Shown here one piece after another: positions 23,454 through 34,340 of a stretch of DNA of 64,000 nucleotides. Made by a program: the position numbers and the translations under genes. The notes below the pieces were generated by a model that saw nothing but the letters and a program-made list of their open reading frames with translations, was not told where the DNA came from and made no database searches. Source of the DNA: Pollenia angustigena (Eukaryota > Arthropoda > Insecta > Diptera > Polleniidae); NCBI GenBank assembly GCA_930367215.1, contig OV884059.1, forward strand, positions 77,285,393 to 77,349,392. Direction: 5' to 3'. The stretch's first letter is position 1. The number at the start of each line of letters is the position of its first letter.

Positions 23454-23645
23454 GAGTGCCCCGGTAGCCTAGATGCTAATGAGCTAGGTTATCAACGCCG
23501 GGGTTGCGGGTTCGATTCCCGCCAGAGACTCTGGTTTCATTCCTGCAGACAAGCGCAGAGCTTCGCGGGGTTTAACTTAGGGAATTAAAAAATAAAAAAT
23601 AAAATATAAGAATAAAATAATAAAATAATAAAAAAAAAGAACATT
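23454..23645 (+). mobile_element. tRNA-derived SINE family S1
   Basis: The 5' region reads as a degenerate tRNA with an RNA polymerase III box A-like GGTAGCCTAGATG and a box B GGTTCGATTCC at 23509-23519. A tRNA-unrelated body follows (GCAGACAAGCGCAGAGCTTC), then a simple A-rich AAATA-type tail. A reverse-orientation copy lies at 49082-49222 and a head fragment at 17088. Not a functional tRNA, because the acceptor and D arms do not fold cleanly. Confidence 0.78.
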
Positions 23646-23886
23646 TCTTTCGCATATTTATATTAAAAACAATAATAAAAAACTAAAATTTATTTTTGTT
23701 TTCAACATAAATATACTTATCGACATCGTGGGCCAGGCAATTTATTATTTTTATTAATTTGATTCTACTATTATTATTAGTAACTAAATATGCAATACTA
23801 TTAATCATAAATAATTATTTAGATACAAATAATTGACAAATCTTAAAATTTGTATGTGGTGTTTACTTTAATTTTGCGCTCCCAGT

Positions 23887-24870
23887 TAGGGTTCCCAACT
23901 TTTCTTGTTGCAATTAAAGTACATTGATTAGTTAAGATTAATAAAATGAAGTACAGAGTATAAATATAAAGTACAACTATTTCTTTTTATTGTTATATTT
24001 AAAAACGTTTTTTTATTGCTTTTCGCAAGTTTTATCAAACAATTACACTGTGCTAGAATTTGACACTTTTTTTAGACAAGCCGGGCAACTCGCTTTAACC
24101 TAATTCGGGTACGCTGAATCCAATAACGTGTCAAAAACGTTTCAGTTTATTGAAATTATTAAAAAAAAAACGAAAATCCGCAAAAAAATTTCCTTTTTTT
24201 CTAACATGCGCAGTCGTTTTAGAAACATATTTTTTTTTTTTTTTGACAACAAAAATAATTTTTTAGCAACATTTCGAAATTTGTGTTTGTTAAAAATCTA
24301 TAAAAAGTTACAGCTATGCTTCTTATTATATTATATAAACAACAAAGCTTTTAACAAAACAAGCTATAAATGAATTAAATCTGTTAACAACTTTTGATTT
24401 TATTCACAAAAGTCGAAAAATTTTAATAAATTTAAAAATTTCATATAACGCAAGAAGTGGTGATAAGGGACAAGTACGTCTCAAGAAATTGTTAAGGCGA
24501 CTTCTCGGCTGTTATGGTCCGTTTTCTACAATATATTTCTAGTCCGTAAACATTTTGTATGGGAGCCCCTTAAGGAATGGAAATTTTGTTTTAAATGTTA
24601 GTTAAACGAGTCACTTTTGTGCTTGCGATCTAAAAGCAGGCCGTAATTTGAAAGAGTTTTGCACTCGTGTTTTAAAAACAGGCAGTTAGTGTATAGTGCT
24701 GTCAGATTATTTTTTTTCGAAAAATCGTCCTGCCAATATAAAAAACATCAACAAATGGCCCTGACTAATATTAATTAGTTGTTCTTATTTTATTATTCTC
24801 AAAAAGTATAGAGTACAATTACTCGCAATAACGTACAATACTTTATTAGTAAGTACGGCTGGCAAGCCTA
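23887..24870. mobile_element. hAT element, diverged TSD CTCCCAGT/CTCACAGT
   Basis: Ends TAGGGTTCCCAACTT and, inverted, TAGGCTTGCCAGCCG, with octamers 23879-23886 and 24871-24878 identical at 7 of 8 positions. Subterminal AAGTAC/GTACTT motifs occur on both sides. About 980 bp; no transposase segment recognised. The terminal divergence suggests an old insertion. Confidence 0.68.
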
Positions 24871-24878
24871 CTCACAGT

Positions 24879-27440
24879 AATTAATTTTAAACATTTTTTT
24901 AACTGACCCTTCAATTTCAAACTCAATATATTAAAGTTCAATTCATTTTCATTATTCATAATTAAATCATCATTGATATTTATTGCTGGATTTCCCTTTC
25001 CGCATTAAAAAAAAAAACATCAAACATTTTGAAAATTTATCAAAATCAATCATTTTTTTCATTAAGGCGTTTGCGCTTTTAAACACTGGTCGTTAGGTCA
25101 ACATCAACGACATCATTACCGCCATTATTATAATCAACATCTTCATCATCAACATCGTTATTTTTATTATTATTATTGTATACATTTGTAAATATCCAAT
25201 AATAAACATTACTCAGAGGTTTTGTTGATTTTTTTTTTATTTTTTCGTTTTGTCGATAAATTATTGTTGATTTCCTAAGACAATGATTTCATTTCAGTTT
25301 CAATATAAAATAACCAAAGAAAATGAAAAAATAACGAACCAAAATGTCTGTCCGTTTAACTGTCTAAATATTCCACATTCCCCAAAACATATGAACGAAC
25401 AATAATATAAATATGATTTTTGACACATTTATCGTTAGTGGCCATCAATAATCGTGTCTGAGTGAGCGTATGTGTGATATTGAATCCCTTCTGGTAGGCT
25501 ACATAAAATACTTTCATTTTTTTTTTTCCTTTTCCTCTGACCTTTTTCCGATGGCTTTAAGACATTTTAGTGTGCATATATTTTTCACACTTCGAAGTAA
25601 ATTTTAACAGTTAACAGCCGTTAGTTTATGGTTGTTTTGGAATATATCTTCCCAATTTCTACGATGATGGCGTAAATGATGATGATGGTATTATGGTGTG
25701 ACCAGCAATATCGGTTTCATTCATTTTATATTATTTTGCTTCGTTTCGTTTTTATTTATGTTTTATGCTCTTTTTTTCATCTTGGCCCTTTTTGATGTTT
25801 TTTTTTTTTTTTTGTAAAATTTTTGTTTGGTTTTTATGCGCTTTTTTCTTTTGGATATAAATTTCCCAAGGGTACTATTCAATTAAGTATCCAAGAATTT
25901 ATGTCTGGTTATGTGACGTTTGTTATGGCATTCCAGGATTGTGTGGCAGTTGCAGCTTTTTGTATTGAATATTTTATAAGAAAGAGTTTATTGAAATTCC
26001 AGTAAAATATTTATTTTCTCATTTTGATAACAATGCATATCACAAATAAAATTTAAGTACACCAAAGCCCCGATTTGCGTAGGTAAAAGGGATCATTTAT
26101 CATCCCAAAATACTTAAGAGTGATTTCTGGTATTAAAAGACATAAATTTTAATACAGCAGTGAAAAAAGTTTTAGCGTTTCAGAAGCCTGATAAATATGG
26201 GCTCTTTAGTAAATTATGGACCGTATATCACAAAATTACAAGATATTTTTTCTAGCAATATATGCTAAGTTGGAAGAAATTTAACCACCATATCTATACT
26301 TGCAACGTTTTAGGCGTTTTGAATTAATTACCGAGAGTAGGGTTTATATGGGGCCTGGGGTAAATTATGGTCCGATCCACATTTTTTTGTTTTGCTGGAC
26401 TTCAATCCCAAGCTGCTTAAGATAACTACAAGCAATTTAAGACCAAGTTTGCTCTTTTTTTGCAACAGACGGACACCAGGACAGACGAGCATTGCCAAAT
26501 CGACTCGATGAGCCGGAATATAAATACTTTATAAGGGTCTGAGATGAATAATAAAATAGTTTCACACGAAATGAGAAACTTATGGTATTTTCTTTTCTAC
26601 AAAAAAAAAAAAAAATACCACTTCGTTAAAAGGTGCATGTAGTATTCTGCAATTTCTAATTTGACCAGATCAAAACACAAAATTGGAACGCATTGTTTTT
26701 AAAAGCTGCCAAAAAGTCGGCTGGTATGTTTTTTGTTTTTTTTTTTCATTATTTTCTAAAATAAAAATTTTAGCAGAAAACTTTCTTGGAGGCTAATGTT
26801 GTTGACTAGAAGAGCTAAAATATTGCCATATATCATATTCTTGTAAAATGTGTTTTTAAAAAGATAGTCATACGCAAACAAATTGCATTTAAATATGGGC
26901 GTTTGTAATTGATGTTAGACCCTATAAAGTATATATATTCTGGGTCCTTATGAGGAGCGAAGTTGATTTAACGATGTCCGTTGAAATGGATTTTCCGAAG
27001 ACCCCATATATGATGGGGGCCAGGTTATTATACATTTATGTCACATATGGTCCGGAATTGTTTGCTATTGAAATTCAGCAAGATCGGCCCACAAATGGCT
27101 GAGATATGAGTAAAAAACCACGACTGTCTCAAATTTTTTCCTTTAAAGGTCCAATTAGACGTGACATTACCATACCAACACTGTAATACCAAAACGACAT
27201 AAACATATCATACAACCAATTCAATTTAGGTTTCTACGGTCATACAGTGGCTATGGTAATACAGTGTTGGTAATGTGGTTTTTTTGTTTTTTTTATACTG
27301 TTTACTACAAGTGGTGGATTTTATTTGTAATGTGTTTAATTTTACGTATACACATGCACATTAATGCATGTATATGATATGCCGCTCAAATAAAGAAACA
27401 AGCCCATAGACTCAATATTAATTTAATTTAACGCTTCCTC
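24879..27440. other. AT-rich DNA with degraded dispersed repeats
   Basis: 26260-27150 holds ACCCTATAAAGTATATATAT, GATTTTCCGAAGACCCCATA and CAGACGAGCATTGCC, fragments of a common non-coding repeat type also seen near 18340 and 34580. CATCATCAACATC simple sequence lies near 25090-25160. No gene recognised. Confidence 0.45.
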
Positions 27441-27446
27441 AGTAAA

Positions 27447-27518
27447 AGCACTTGTAGCCGAGTTTTTAAGTTCTCTCCTGAGACTGATGATATTGCCAGT
27501 TCGAATCCCAATAAGAAT
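27447..27518 (+). pseudogene. tRNA-like sequence (Ser/Leu type head), SINE or tRNA pseudogene
   Basis: GTAGCCGAGTTTTTAAG resembles box A plus D arm of Ser/Leu tRNAs, and AGTTCGAATCCC at 27498-27509 fits box B. The acceptor stem does not pair well, so a working tRNA is unlikely. Different in sequence from SINE family S1. Confidence 0.5.
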
Positions 27519-27689
27519 TTCTTTTCATGTTTTTTATTTAATTTTTTTATGTTCTAAAAAACGATTTTGAGATTATAAAACTAATTTCAAACATCAACTT
27601 TGGCAAAAGAGGAAACGGCCTTAGGTACATATATAAATTTTTTGTTTTTTAAATTCTTCGGCATGACGAAATGAAAAGTTGGCGTGGCT

Positions 27690-27815
27690 CAATTAATATT
27701 TATTTTTACCTATCTAAAGAACGTTATTTATGTATATAACTTTTTGTTATTATCTCATCATTGTGAAGGGTATATAAGATTCGGCATAGCCGAATATAGC
27801 ACTCTTACTTGTTTT
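27690..27815 (+). mobile_element. Repeat family B 3' end with hairpin
   Basis: ATCTAAAGAACGTTATTTAT, GGGTATATAAGATTCGGCAT-AGCCGAATATAGCA and CTCTTACTTGTTTT. TTCGGCATAGCCGAA is a perfect small hairpin near the end. A second copy lies at 37650-37785. A hairpin followed by a short T-rich end recalls Helentron/DINE-like elements, but the 5' end is not defined. Confidence 0.5.
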
Positions 27816-27902
27816 CAATAAAACTGAACCGATTTGGGGGGAGAGAATATAAGAGATTAACAAAAAAATTCTCCATACAACTAACGGCCACGCTGATGAT
27901 TA

Positions 27903-28010
27903 CATCTAAACTTATTATGATTAACATCATAATAATATGATGACTTCTAAACCTATTATGATTAACATGATGATAATATAATAACTTCTTAACTTATTAT
28001 AATTACTAGG
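27903..28010 (+). repeat. Short tandem repeat, ~41-bp unit, nearly three copies
   Basis: CTAAACTTATTATGATTAAC, CTAAACCTATTATGATTAAC and CTTAACTTATTATAATTAC start at 27906, 27947 and 27988. Confidence 0.65.
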
Positions 28011-28468
28011 ATTAAGGGAAAAATATTATGATGGAATTTTTCGAATATATGTATATGGTCATAATATGATTCAATAATTATCGTAATATGTTGACCACAA
28101 TCATAATTCTTATCATAACATGTTGCTCTTAGAATATTTAACCACAACCATATTTTTTCTTTGCGTGTATATAGCAATTAATCTAGAGACAAAAGATAGT
28201 CAAACTGCATACTTCATTTATTCCTTATCTTTTTCCCATTTTAAACGACTTAAAATTTTTCGAAAATGCCTTTTTTAATTTATTTTTTTTAATATTAATA
28301 TTTATTTTTTAATCCAAATTTTTAATATTTTTAATTAGGCTTAAGTTCATGAAATTTAATTTTTATTAAATTATTTTTGTGAAGAAAGGAATTTTACAAC
28401 ATGAAAATTAATTAAAATTGTTATTGATAATCTTTCATTCTTGACGTGGCTCGGGATCGAACCCTGGC

Positions 28469-28529
28469 CGGCAGGTTACCATGACATGTTTCGATCGCAA
28501 CCACTCGATCTCCTCAGATGGATTTGCCG
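28469..28529 (-). ncRNA. Type I hammerhead ribozyme motif (left arm of dimer)
   Basis: Reverse complement of the motif at 28934-28994, with all core bases present. It lies in the inverted arm, so a transcript through the dimer in either direction contains one sense ribozyme and one antisense copy able to pair with it. Confidence 0.85.
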
Positions 28530-28933
28530 TCTTACACTCGCAGCCATCGACGACTGCTGACGTCACTAGTCAAACATCAATCCTTAAACCAAATTGTATT
28601 TTAACATTTGGTAGATCGAAATTTGCTTTCCTGAATGATTATCCATCTTAATTGATTTTACATGTTTTTTCCTTTACTTCTGTTTTTTCGTACTTTCGTC
28701 AAGAATTTTTCTTGAAGTCCAAGTACATTTTACATTTTACTTGGACTTCAAGAAAAATTCTTGACGAAAGTACGAAAAAACAGAAGTAAAGGAAAAAACA
28801 TGTAAAATCAATTAAAATGGATAATCATTCAGGAAAGCAAATTTCGATCTACCAAATGTTAAAATACAATTTGGTTTAAGGATTGATGTTTGACTAGTGA
28901 CGTCAGCAGTCGTCGATGGCTGCGAGTGTAAGA

Positions 28934-28994
28934 CGGCAAATCCATCTGAGGAGATCGAGTGGTTGCGATCGAAACATGTCATGGTAACCTGCCG
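28934..28994 (+). ncRNA. Type I hammerhead ribozyme motif
   Basis: Core: CTGAGGA (C3-U-G-A-N-G-A9), stem II GATCG/CGATC closing loop AGTGGTTG, GAAA (G12-A-A-A15.1), a very short palindromic stem III in ACATGT, and cleavage site GTC with scission predicted after 28980. Stem I pairs CCAT with ATGG, then an AAT/TAACC internal loop, then CGGCA with TGCCG. Every universally required hammerhead base is present. A minimal stem III is typical of the hammerheads of Penelope-like elements and retrozymes, which often act as dimers. Confidence 0.9.
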
Positions 28995-29644
28995 GCCAGG
29001 GTTCGAGCCCGAGCCACGTCAAGAATGAAAGATTATCAATAACAATTTTAATTAATTTTCATGTTGTAAAATTCCTTTCTTCACAAAAATAATTTAATAA
29101 AAATTAAATTTCATGAACTTAAGCCTAATTAAAAATATTAAAAATTTGGATTAAAAACCATAAATAGTTCAACAAAATAACCACAATACTAATTATTAAT
29201 ATTTATTTTTATTAGCAAATTCGGTGCCAAATAGAAGAGAAGGCTCTGTAGAATTTTATAAAAATATTTTCTCTAGTTCTCCTGAACAATTTTTGTAAAA
29301 TGTTAAGTCCTCTCTTTAAAAGGACAAAAGATGAGGAAATGATAAATCAAGTATGCAGTTTGACTATGTTTTGTCTCTAGACTAATGGCTTAATTATGTA
29401 GTTTCTTCCAAATAGAAAAAGTTAAAATTTGTCACACTGTGTAATAATAGGCAATTAAAGAGATATAGCGAAATCGAAATTTCATATGCACTACTGTTAT
29501 CAAAAAGCCGGTACTTTATTCAACAAAACTGCTGACAGAATATAAAAACAGAGTATAAGCGTACACAGAGGACTTTATTTTGGTAGCAGTAAAAAAAATT
29601 TGTTAGCAGCATTGCTTAATGCAGCACAAATTCGAAAACGAACA

Positions 29645-30000
29645 CATCGTTAGCTAAAATGCAAAAAGGCGTAACTAACAAAAATTAAATTTTACTGGAG
29701 AAGCAAAAAACTTTATTAATTTAAAACCATAAACATGTCAGAAAAGATGCATAGATAAGTATTCCATGAAATTCTTAAACAATTTTCAAAGGAAACCATT
29801 TCATTATATTTTGTTGAAAAATAATGGCTAATTACGTAATTTTTCATTTATGTTTTTTGTTAATAAAAGCACAATTTTTGATCGCAGAAGTGTAAAATTT
29901 TGTGAAGACATGTAGTTCAATGGCATTCATGATAATCAATCAAAAACACGGTTTTGAATTTTTTGTTAGTTGCGCCTTTTTGCATTTTAGTTAACGACAT
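29645..30000. mobile_element. MITE family C (CGTTAGCTAAAATGC ends), copy 1
   Basis: TCGTTAGCTAAAATGCAAAA-AGGCG at the left is inverted at 29972-29997 as CGCCTTTTTGCATTTTAGTT-AACGA. About 350 bp, non-coding. Copies at 39664-40019 and a one-ended fragment at 45346-45376. Confidence 0.72.
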
Positions 30001-31767
30001 ACTGTGTTACCTGTTTGGCTATTGGTCTAGGGATTTCTTTTGGAAATTTGAATGCAATAAGTTGGATAAGTTAATAAATTTATTTGAATGATTGTAATAA
30101 TTTTATTAAAACTACTTAGTAGGGTATTCATTCGGTTAATTTCAAATTGGCTTTTTTCGATTAACGATTAAACCGGATAATTTCAGTCGATTAACCGATT
30201 AACCGATGCAACAAACATTTCAATATTTTGTAGTATTATAACATATTTTTTGTGTTTTTAACTATTTGTTTCGTCTCACATACAAAATGTATGTGTTTAG
30301 AAAATATTTTTTTATACAAACATAGAAGGTGGTAATTTTAACCCATTTTCCGCCGTCCGGTGATTAAAATTACAATGTTTTTCAATGTTTTTTTATCTTC
30401 ATCATCGATCAGCAGTGGCAAAAAATAGGTTAAATGTTTGATTGTCAACACCTTTTTTTGTTTCACATTTATCATATAGGCTTTTTATACTTGCTCGCAT
30501 CTTTCATCTTATAGCAATGATGATAACATCTTCCCATAAGAATTGTACAGATCTTAAAATCAACATCTTTCTTCATCTTTAAAAGATGTTCATATCTCAT
30601 GTTGTTTCATTCAACATCTTTCGATTATTTTAGTGTCATCACTAGAAAAAACAAATAATTTGTTAAAAACTATATACCATCACTAGAAAAAAATACAAAG
30701 GAGCAGGACAGCAATATCATTTATTTACTTTTTATTCGCTCTTAGACTTGAAAATAAATATTTTTGTGATGAAAGATGAAAGATGTTACAAATGTAAACA
30801 AGTTTTTTTCATTTTTAACATCTTCCCCGCATACCTTTAAGATGTGCTCAAGTGTTAAAAGGCTAATACATACTTCTCATATCAGTCTTTTAACAGAATT
30901 AACCGAAACAATTAGAAGTGTTAAACATTTAAAAAAAAACTCTAATGGCATAATGGAGTATTTTATATGTTTAGAGAAATCCTGGAAAAGGACTGAGAAA
31001 TTAGATCTACGATAAGTAAAAGAATTTTTTCCAAGTCAAAAACTAAAGAAAAGAATCGCTTTAATCCTAAACATTTAAACCAAATTACTTTTCTTAAAGT
31101 TTTATAAAATCTCCTTTAACTATTGAAATAACTAATAAAATTATCTCAGCTTATCAAAGTAATTTCGTTCAGTTCAGCTAAGTCTTATGTCTTAAAATAA
31201 TGATGTACAAGAAATATATATCTTCGGCTTAATATGCAAACCGGATAAATCCACTTTTATGTAAATTGAGATGTTGATGCCGTGTGGTAGAGAAAGGCAC
31301 GCCTCGTCGACCAGCATGTAGTTTTTCTCCTATTTTAGTCTTGAAGTGTGTAAAACTAACTGTATTTTTAGTTTTCTATCAAGCTGAAAATAGGTAAAAT
31401 AAAAAGTTTTTTGTCTCTCCTGTAAAATGTGCTGAAAGTGAGTTAGCAGGTTTGCATAATAAGCCGGCGATATAACTGTTGTGGGCTACCGCTTATAATT
31501 TAGATTTCTAATGTACAGTTATGACGAATCAATGAACACAGCATTAAAATTTTTATTTTTAAAAATAATTAGTATTGTGGTTATTTTGTTGAACTATTTA
31601 TGGTTTTTAATCCAAATTTTTAATATTTTTAATTAGGCTTAAGTTCATGAAATTTAATTTTTTATTAAATTATTTTTGTGAAGAAAGGAATTTTACAACA
31701 TGAAAATCAATTAAAATTGTTATTGATAATCTTTCATTCTTGACGTGGCTCGGGCTCGAACCCTGGC

Positions 31768-31828
31768 CGGCAGGTTACCATGACATGTTTCGATCGCAAC
31801 CACTCGATCTCCTCAGATGGATTTGCCG
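31768..31828 (-). ncRNA. Type I hammerhead ribozyme motif (inverted arm of array)
   Basis: Reverse complement of the motif repeated in the direct units, with an intact core. The arm joins the first direct unit at 32090/32091. Confidence 0.85.
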
Positions 31829-32334
31829 TCTTACACTCGCAGCCATCGACGACTGCTGACGTCACTAGTCAAACATCAATCCTTAAACCAAATTATATTT
31901 TAACATTTGGTAGATCGAAATTTGCTTTCCTGAATGATTATCCATCTTAATTGATTTTACATGTTTTTTCCTTTACTTCTGTTTTTTCGTACTTTCGTCA
32001 AGAATTTTTCTTGAAGTCCAAGTACATTTTTTGTTTTTTCACTTTGTCTTTCTCTTTTCTGTTGACCTTTTTCAGCACAACTTGAAGGACAAAAAGGTCA
32101 ACAGAAAAGAGAAAGACAAAGTGAAAAAACAAAAAATGTACTTGGACTTCAAGAAAAATTCTTGACGAAAGTACGAAAAAACAGAAGTAAAGGAAAAAAC
32201 ATGTAAAATCAATTAAGATGGATAATCATTCAGGAAAGCAAATTTCGATCTACCAAATGTTAAAATATAATTTGGTTTAAGGATTGATGTTTGACTAGTG
32301 ACGTCAGCAGTCGTCGATGGCTGCGAGTGTAAGA

Positions 32335-32395
32335 CGGCAAATCCATCTGAGGAGATCGAGTGGTTGCGATCGAAACATGTCATGGTAACCTGCCG
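32335..32395 (+). ncRNA. Type I hammerhead ribozyme motif, array unit 1
   Basis: Same core as 28934-28994: CTGAGGA, GATCG/CGATC, GAAA, ACATGT, GTC. Predicted cleavage after 32381, exactly 562 bp before the next site. Confidence 0.9.
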
Positions 32396-32896
32396 GCCAG
32401 GGTTCGAGCCCGAGCCACGTCAAGAATGAAAGATTATCAATAACAATTTTAATTGATTTTCATGTTGTAAAATTCCTTTCTTCACAAAAATAATTTAATA
32501 AAAAATTAAATTTCATGAACTTAAGCCTAATTAAAAATATTAAAAATTTGGATTAAAAACCATAAATAGTTCAACAAAATAACCACAATACTAATTATTG
32601 TTAAAGCTAAGGCACGAGCTCTATGTGTACATTTGTCCTTCAAGTTGTGCTGAAAAAGGTCAACAGAAAAGAGAAAGACAAAGTGAAAAAACAAAAAATG
32701 TACTTGGACTTCAAGAAAAATTCTTGACGAAAGTACGAAAAAACAGAAGTAAAGGAAAAAACATGTAAAATCAATTAAGATGGATAATCATTCAGGAAAG
32801 CAAATTTCGATCTACCAAATGTTAAAATATAATTTGGTTTAAGGATTGATGTTTGACTAGTGACGTCAGCAGTCGTCGATGGCTGCGAGTGTAAAA

Positions 32897-32957
32897 CGGC
32901 AAATCCATCTGAGGAGATCGAGTGGTTGCGATCGAAACATGTCATGGTAACCTGCCG
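32897..32957 (+). ncRNA. Type I hammerhead ribozyme motif, array unit 2
   Basis: Intact core. The flanking base at 32895 is A where other units have G, outside the pairing regions. Predicted cleavage after 32943. Confidence 0.9.
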
Positions 32958-33458
32958 GCCAGGGTTCGAGCCCGAGCCACGTCAAGAATGAAAGATTATC
33001 AATAACAATTTTAATTGATTTTCATGTTGTAAAATTCCTTTCTTCACAAAAATAATTTAATAAAAAATTAAATTTCATGAACTTAAGCCTAATTAAAAAT
33101 ATTAAAAATTTGGATTAAAAACCATAAATAGTTCAACAAAATAACCACAATACTAATTATTGTTAAAGCTAAGGCACGAGCTCTATGTGTACATTTGTCC
33201 TTCAAGTTGTGCTGAAAAAGGTCAACAGAAAAGAGAAAGACAAAGTGAAAAAACAAAAAATGTACTTGGACTTCAAGAAAAATTCTTGACGAAAGTACGA
33301 AAAAACAGAAGTAAAGGAAAAAACATGTAAAATCAATTAAGATGGATAATCATTCAGGAAAGCAAATTTCGATCTACCAAATGTTAAAATATAATTTGGT
33401 TTAAGGATTGATGTTTGACTAGTGACGTCAGCAGTCGTCGATGGCTGCGAGTGTAAGA

Positions 33459-33519
33459 CGGCAAATCCATCTGAGGAGATCGAGTGGTTGCGATCGAAAC
33501 ATGTCATGGTAACCTGCCG
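33459..33519 (+). ncRNA. Type I hammerhead ribozyme motif, array unit 3
   Basis: Intact core. Predicted cleavage after 33505, 562 bp from both neighbours. Confidence 0.9.
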
Positions 33520-34020
33520 GCCAGGGTTCGAGCCCGAGCCACGTCAAGAATGAAAGATTATCAATAACAATTTTAATTGATTTTCATGTTGTAAAATTCC
33601 TTTCTTCACAAAAATAATTTAATAAAAAATTAAATTTCATTAACTTAAGCCTAATTAAAAATATTAAAAATTTGGATTAAAAACCATAAATAGTTCAACA
33701 AAATAACCACAATACTAATTATTGTTAAAGCTAAGGCACGAGCTCTATGTGTACATTTGTCCTTCAAGTTGTGCTGAAAAAGGTCAACAGAAAAGAGAAA
33801 GACAAAGTGAAAAAACAAAAAATGTACTTGGACTTCAAGAAAAATTCTTGACGAAAGTACGAAAAAACAGAAGTAAAGGAAAAAACATGTAAAATCAATT
33901 AAGATGGATAATCATTCAGGAAAGCAAATTTCGATCTACCAAATGTTAAAATATAATTTGGTTTAAGGATTGATGTTTGACTAGTGACGTCAGCAGTCGT
34001 CGATGGCTGCGAGTGTAAGA

Positions 34021-34081
34021 CGGCAAATCCATCTGAGGAGATCGAGTGGTTGCGATCGAAACATGTCATGGTAACCTGCCG
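34021..34081 (+). ncRNA. Type I hammerhead ribozyme motif, array unit 4
   Basis: Intact core. Predicted cleavage after 34067. The unit ends early, inside the TSD at 34229. Confidence 0.9.
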
Positions 34082-34340
34082 GCCAGGGTTCGAGCCCGAG
34101 CCACGTCAAGAATGAAAGATTATCAATAACAATTTTAATTGATTTTCATGTTGTAAAATTCCTTTCTTCACAAAAATAATTTAATAAAAAATTAAATTTC
34201 ATGAACTTAAGCCTAATTAAAAATATTAAAAATTTTTATTTTTATTTATTTTAAACCATTGTAATATATTACATATTTTGGATATAATGATGATAACCGA
34301 TTAAGCAAAATGTCGATTAAATTAATACCCTACTACTTAG

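Larger units (their letters stand above)
28310..29194. mobile_element. Hammerhead retroelement, head-to-head dimer, 16-bp TSD
   Basis: ATTAATATTTATTTTT is duplicated at 28294-28309 and 29195-29210. The left arm (28310-~28735) is the reverse complement of the right arm (~28739-29194); they meet at AGTCCAAGTACATTTTACAT. Each arm contains one hammerhead, GGTTCGANCCC resembling a pol III box B, a body with TGACGTCAGCAGTCGTCGAT and an A/T-rich 3' part. The left arm lacks the last ~43 bp of the unit end. No ORF. Variable-length TSDs point to target-primed retrotransposition. Confidence 0.85.
28183..29380. mobile_element. TIR element (CTAGAGACAAAA ends) carrying a hammerhead dimer
   Basis: CTAGAGACAAAAGATAGTCA plus AACTGCATACTT on the left is the inverse of the right end at 29345-29380 with few differences. 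TA sits at both termini, compatible with Tc1/mariner-type target use, but the TSD is not certain. Without the inserted retroelement at 28310-29194 it is about 300 bp, MITE-sized. Confidence 0.65.
31562..34228 (+). mobile_element. Hammerhead retroelement array: inverted arm plus four direct units, 562-bp period
   Basis: The 16-bp AAAATTTTTATTTTTA occurs at 31546-31561 and 34229-34244, flanking the whole array. Layout: inverted arm 31562-32090; direct partial unit 32091-32600; full units 32601-33162 and 33163-33724; last unit 33725-34228, cut at its 3' end. Each direct unit runs TTAAAGCTAAGGCACGAGCT, a purine-rich stretch, TGACGTCAGCAGTCGTCGAT, hammerhead, GGGTTCGAGCCCGAGCC (box B-like), TGAAAGATTATCAATAAC, a tail with CTTAAGCCTAATTAAAAA, and ACCACAATACTAATTATTG. 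Units differ at only a handful of positions (for example G/A at 32895, G/T near 33640), so the array is young. No protein is encoded. Confidence 0.9.
30120..34332. mobile_element. hAT element (TSD CTACTTAG) containing the hammerhead array
   Basis: CTACTTAG at 30112-30119 and 34333-34340. Ends TAGGGTATTCATTCGGTTAA and, inverted, TAGGGTATTAATTTAATCG. CGATTAACCGATTAACCG-type subterminal repeats fit hAT binding sites. Subtracting the 2.67-kb retroelement insertion leaves about 1.5 kb, too short for an autonomous hAT. A 79-residue plus-strand frame at 30776-31015 is unassigned. Confidence 0.85.

Noticed and set aside
23454..23530. Functional tRNA gene
   Set aside because: Box A and box B are present but the acceptor and D arms do not pair, and the same head recurs with a SINE body and A-rich tail.
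28441..29040. Interpretation of the repeat as an ordinary tRNA-derived SINE because of GGTTCGANCCC
   Set aside because: The rest of the region does not fold as a tRNA, whereas all hammerhead core bases and stems are present in every complete copy; box B remains only a possible promoter.
28310..34228. CRISPR-like or satellite array interpretation of the regular repeats
   Set aside because: Unit length of 562 bp, internal ribozyme, TSDs and inverted arm fit a retroelement insertion in a eukaryotic genome, not CRISPR or centromeric satellite.
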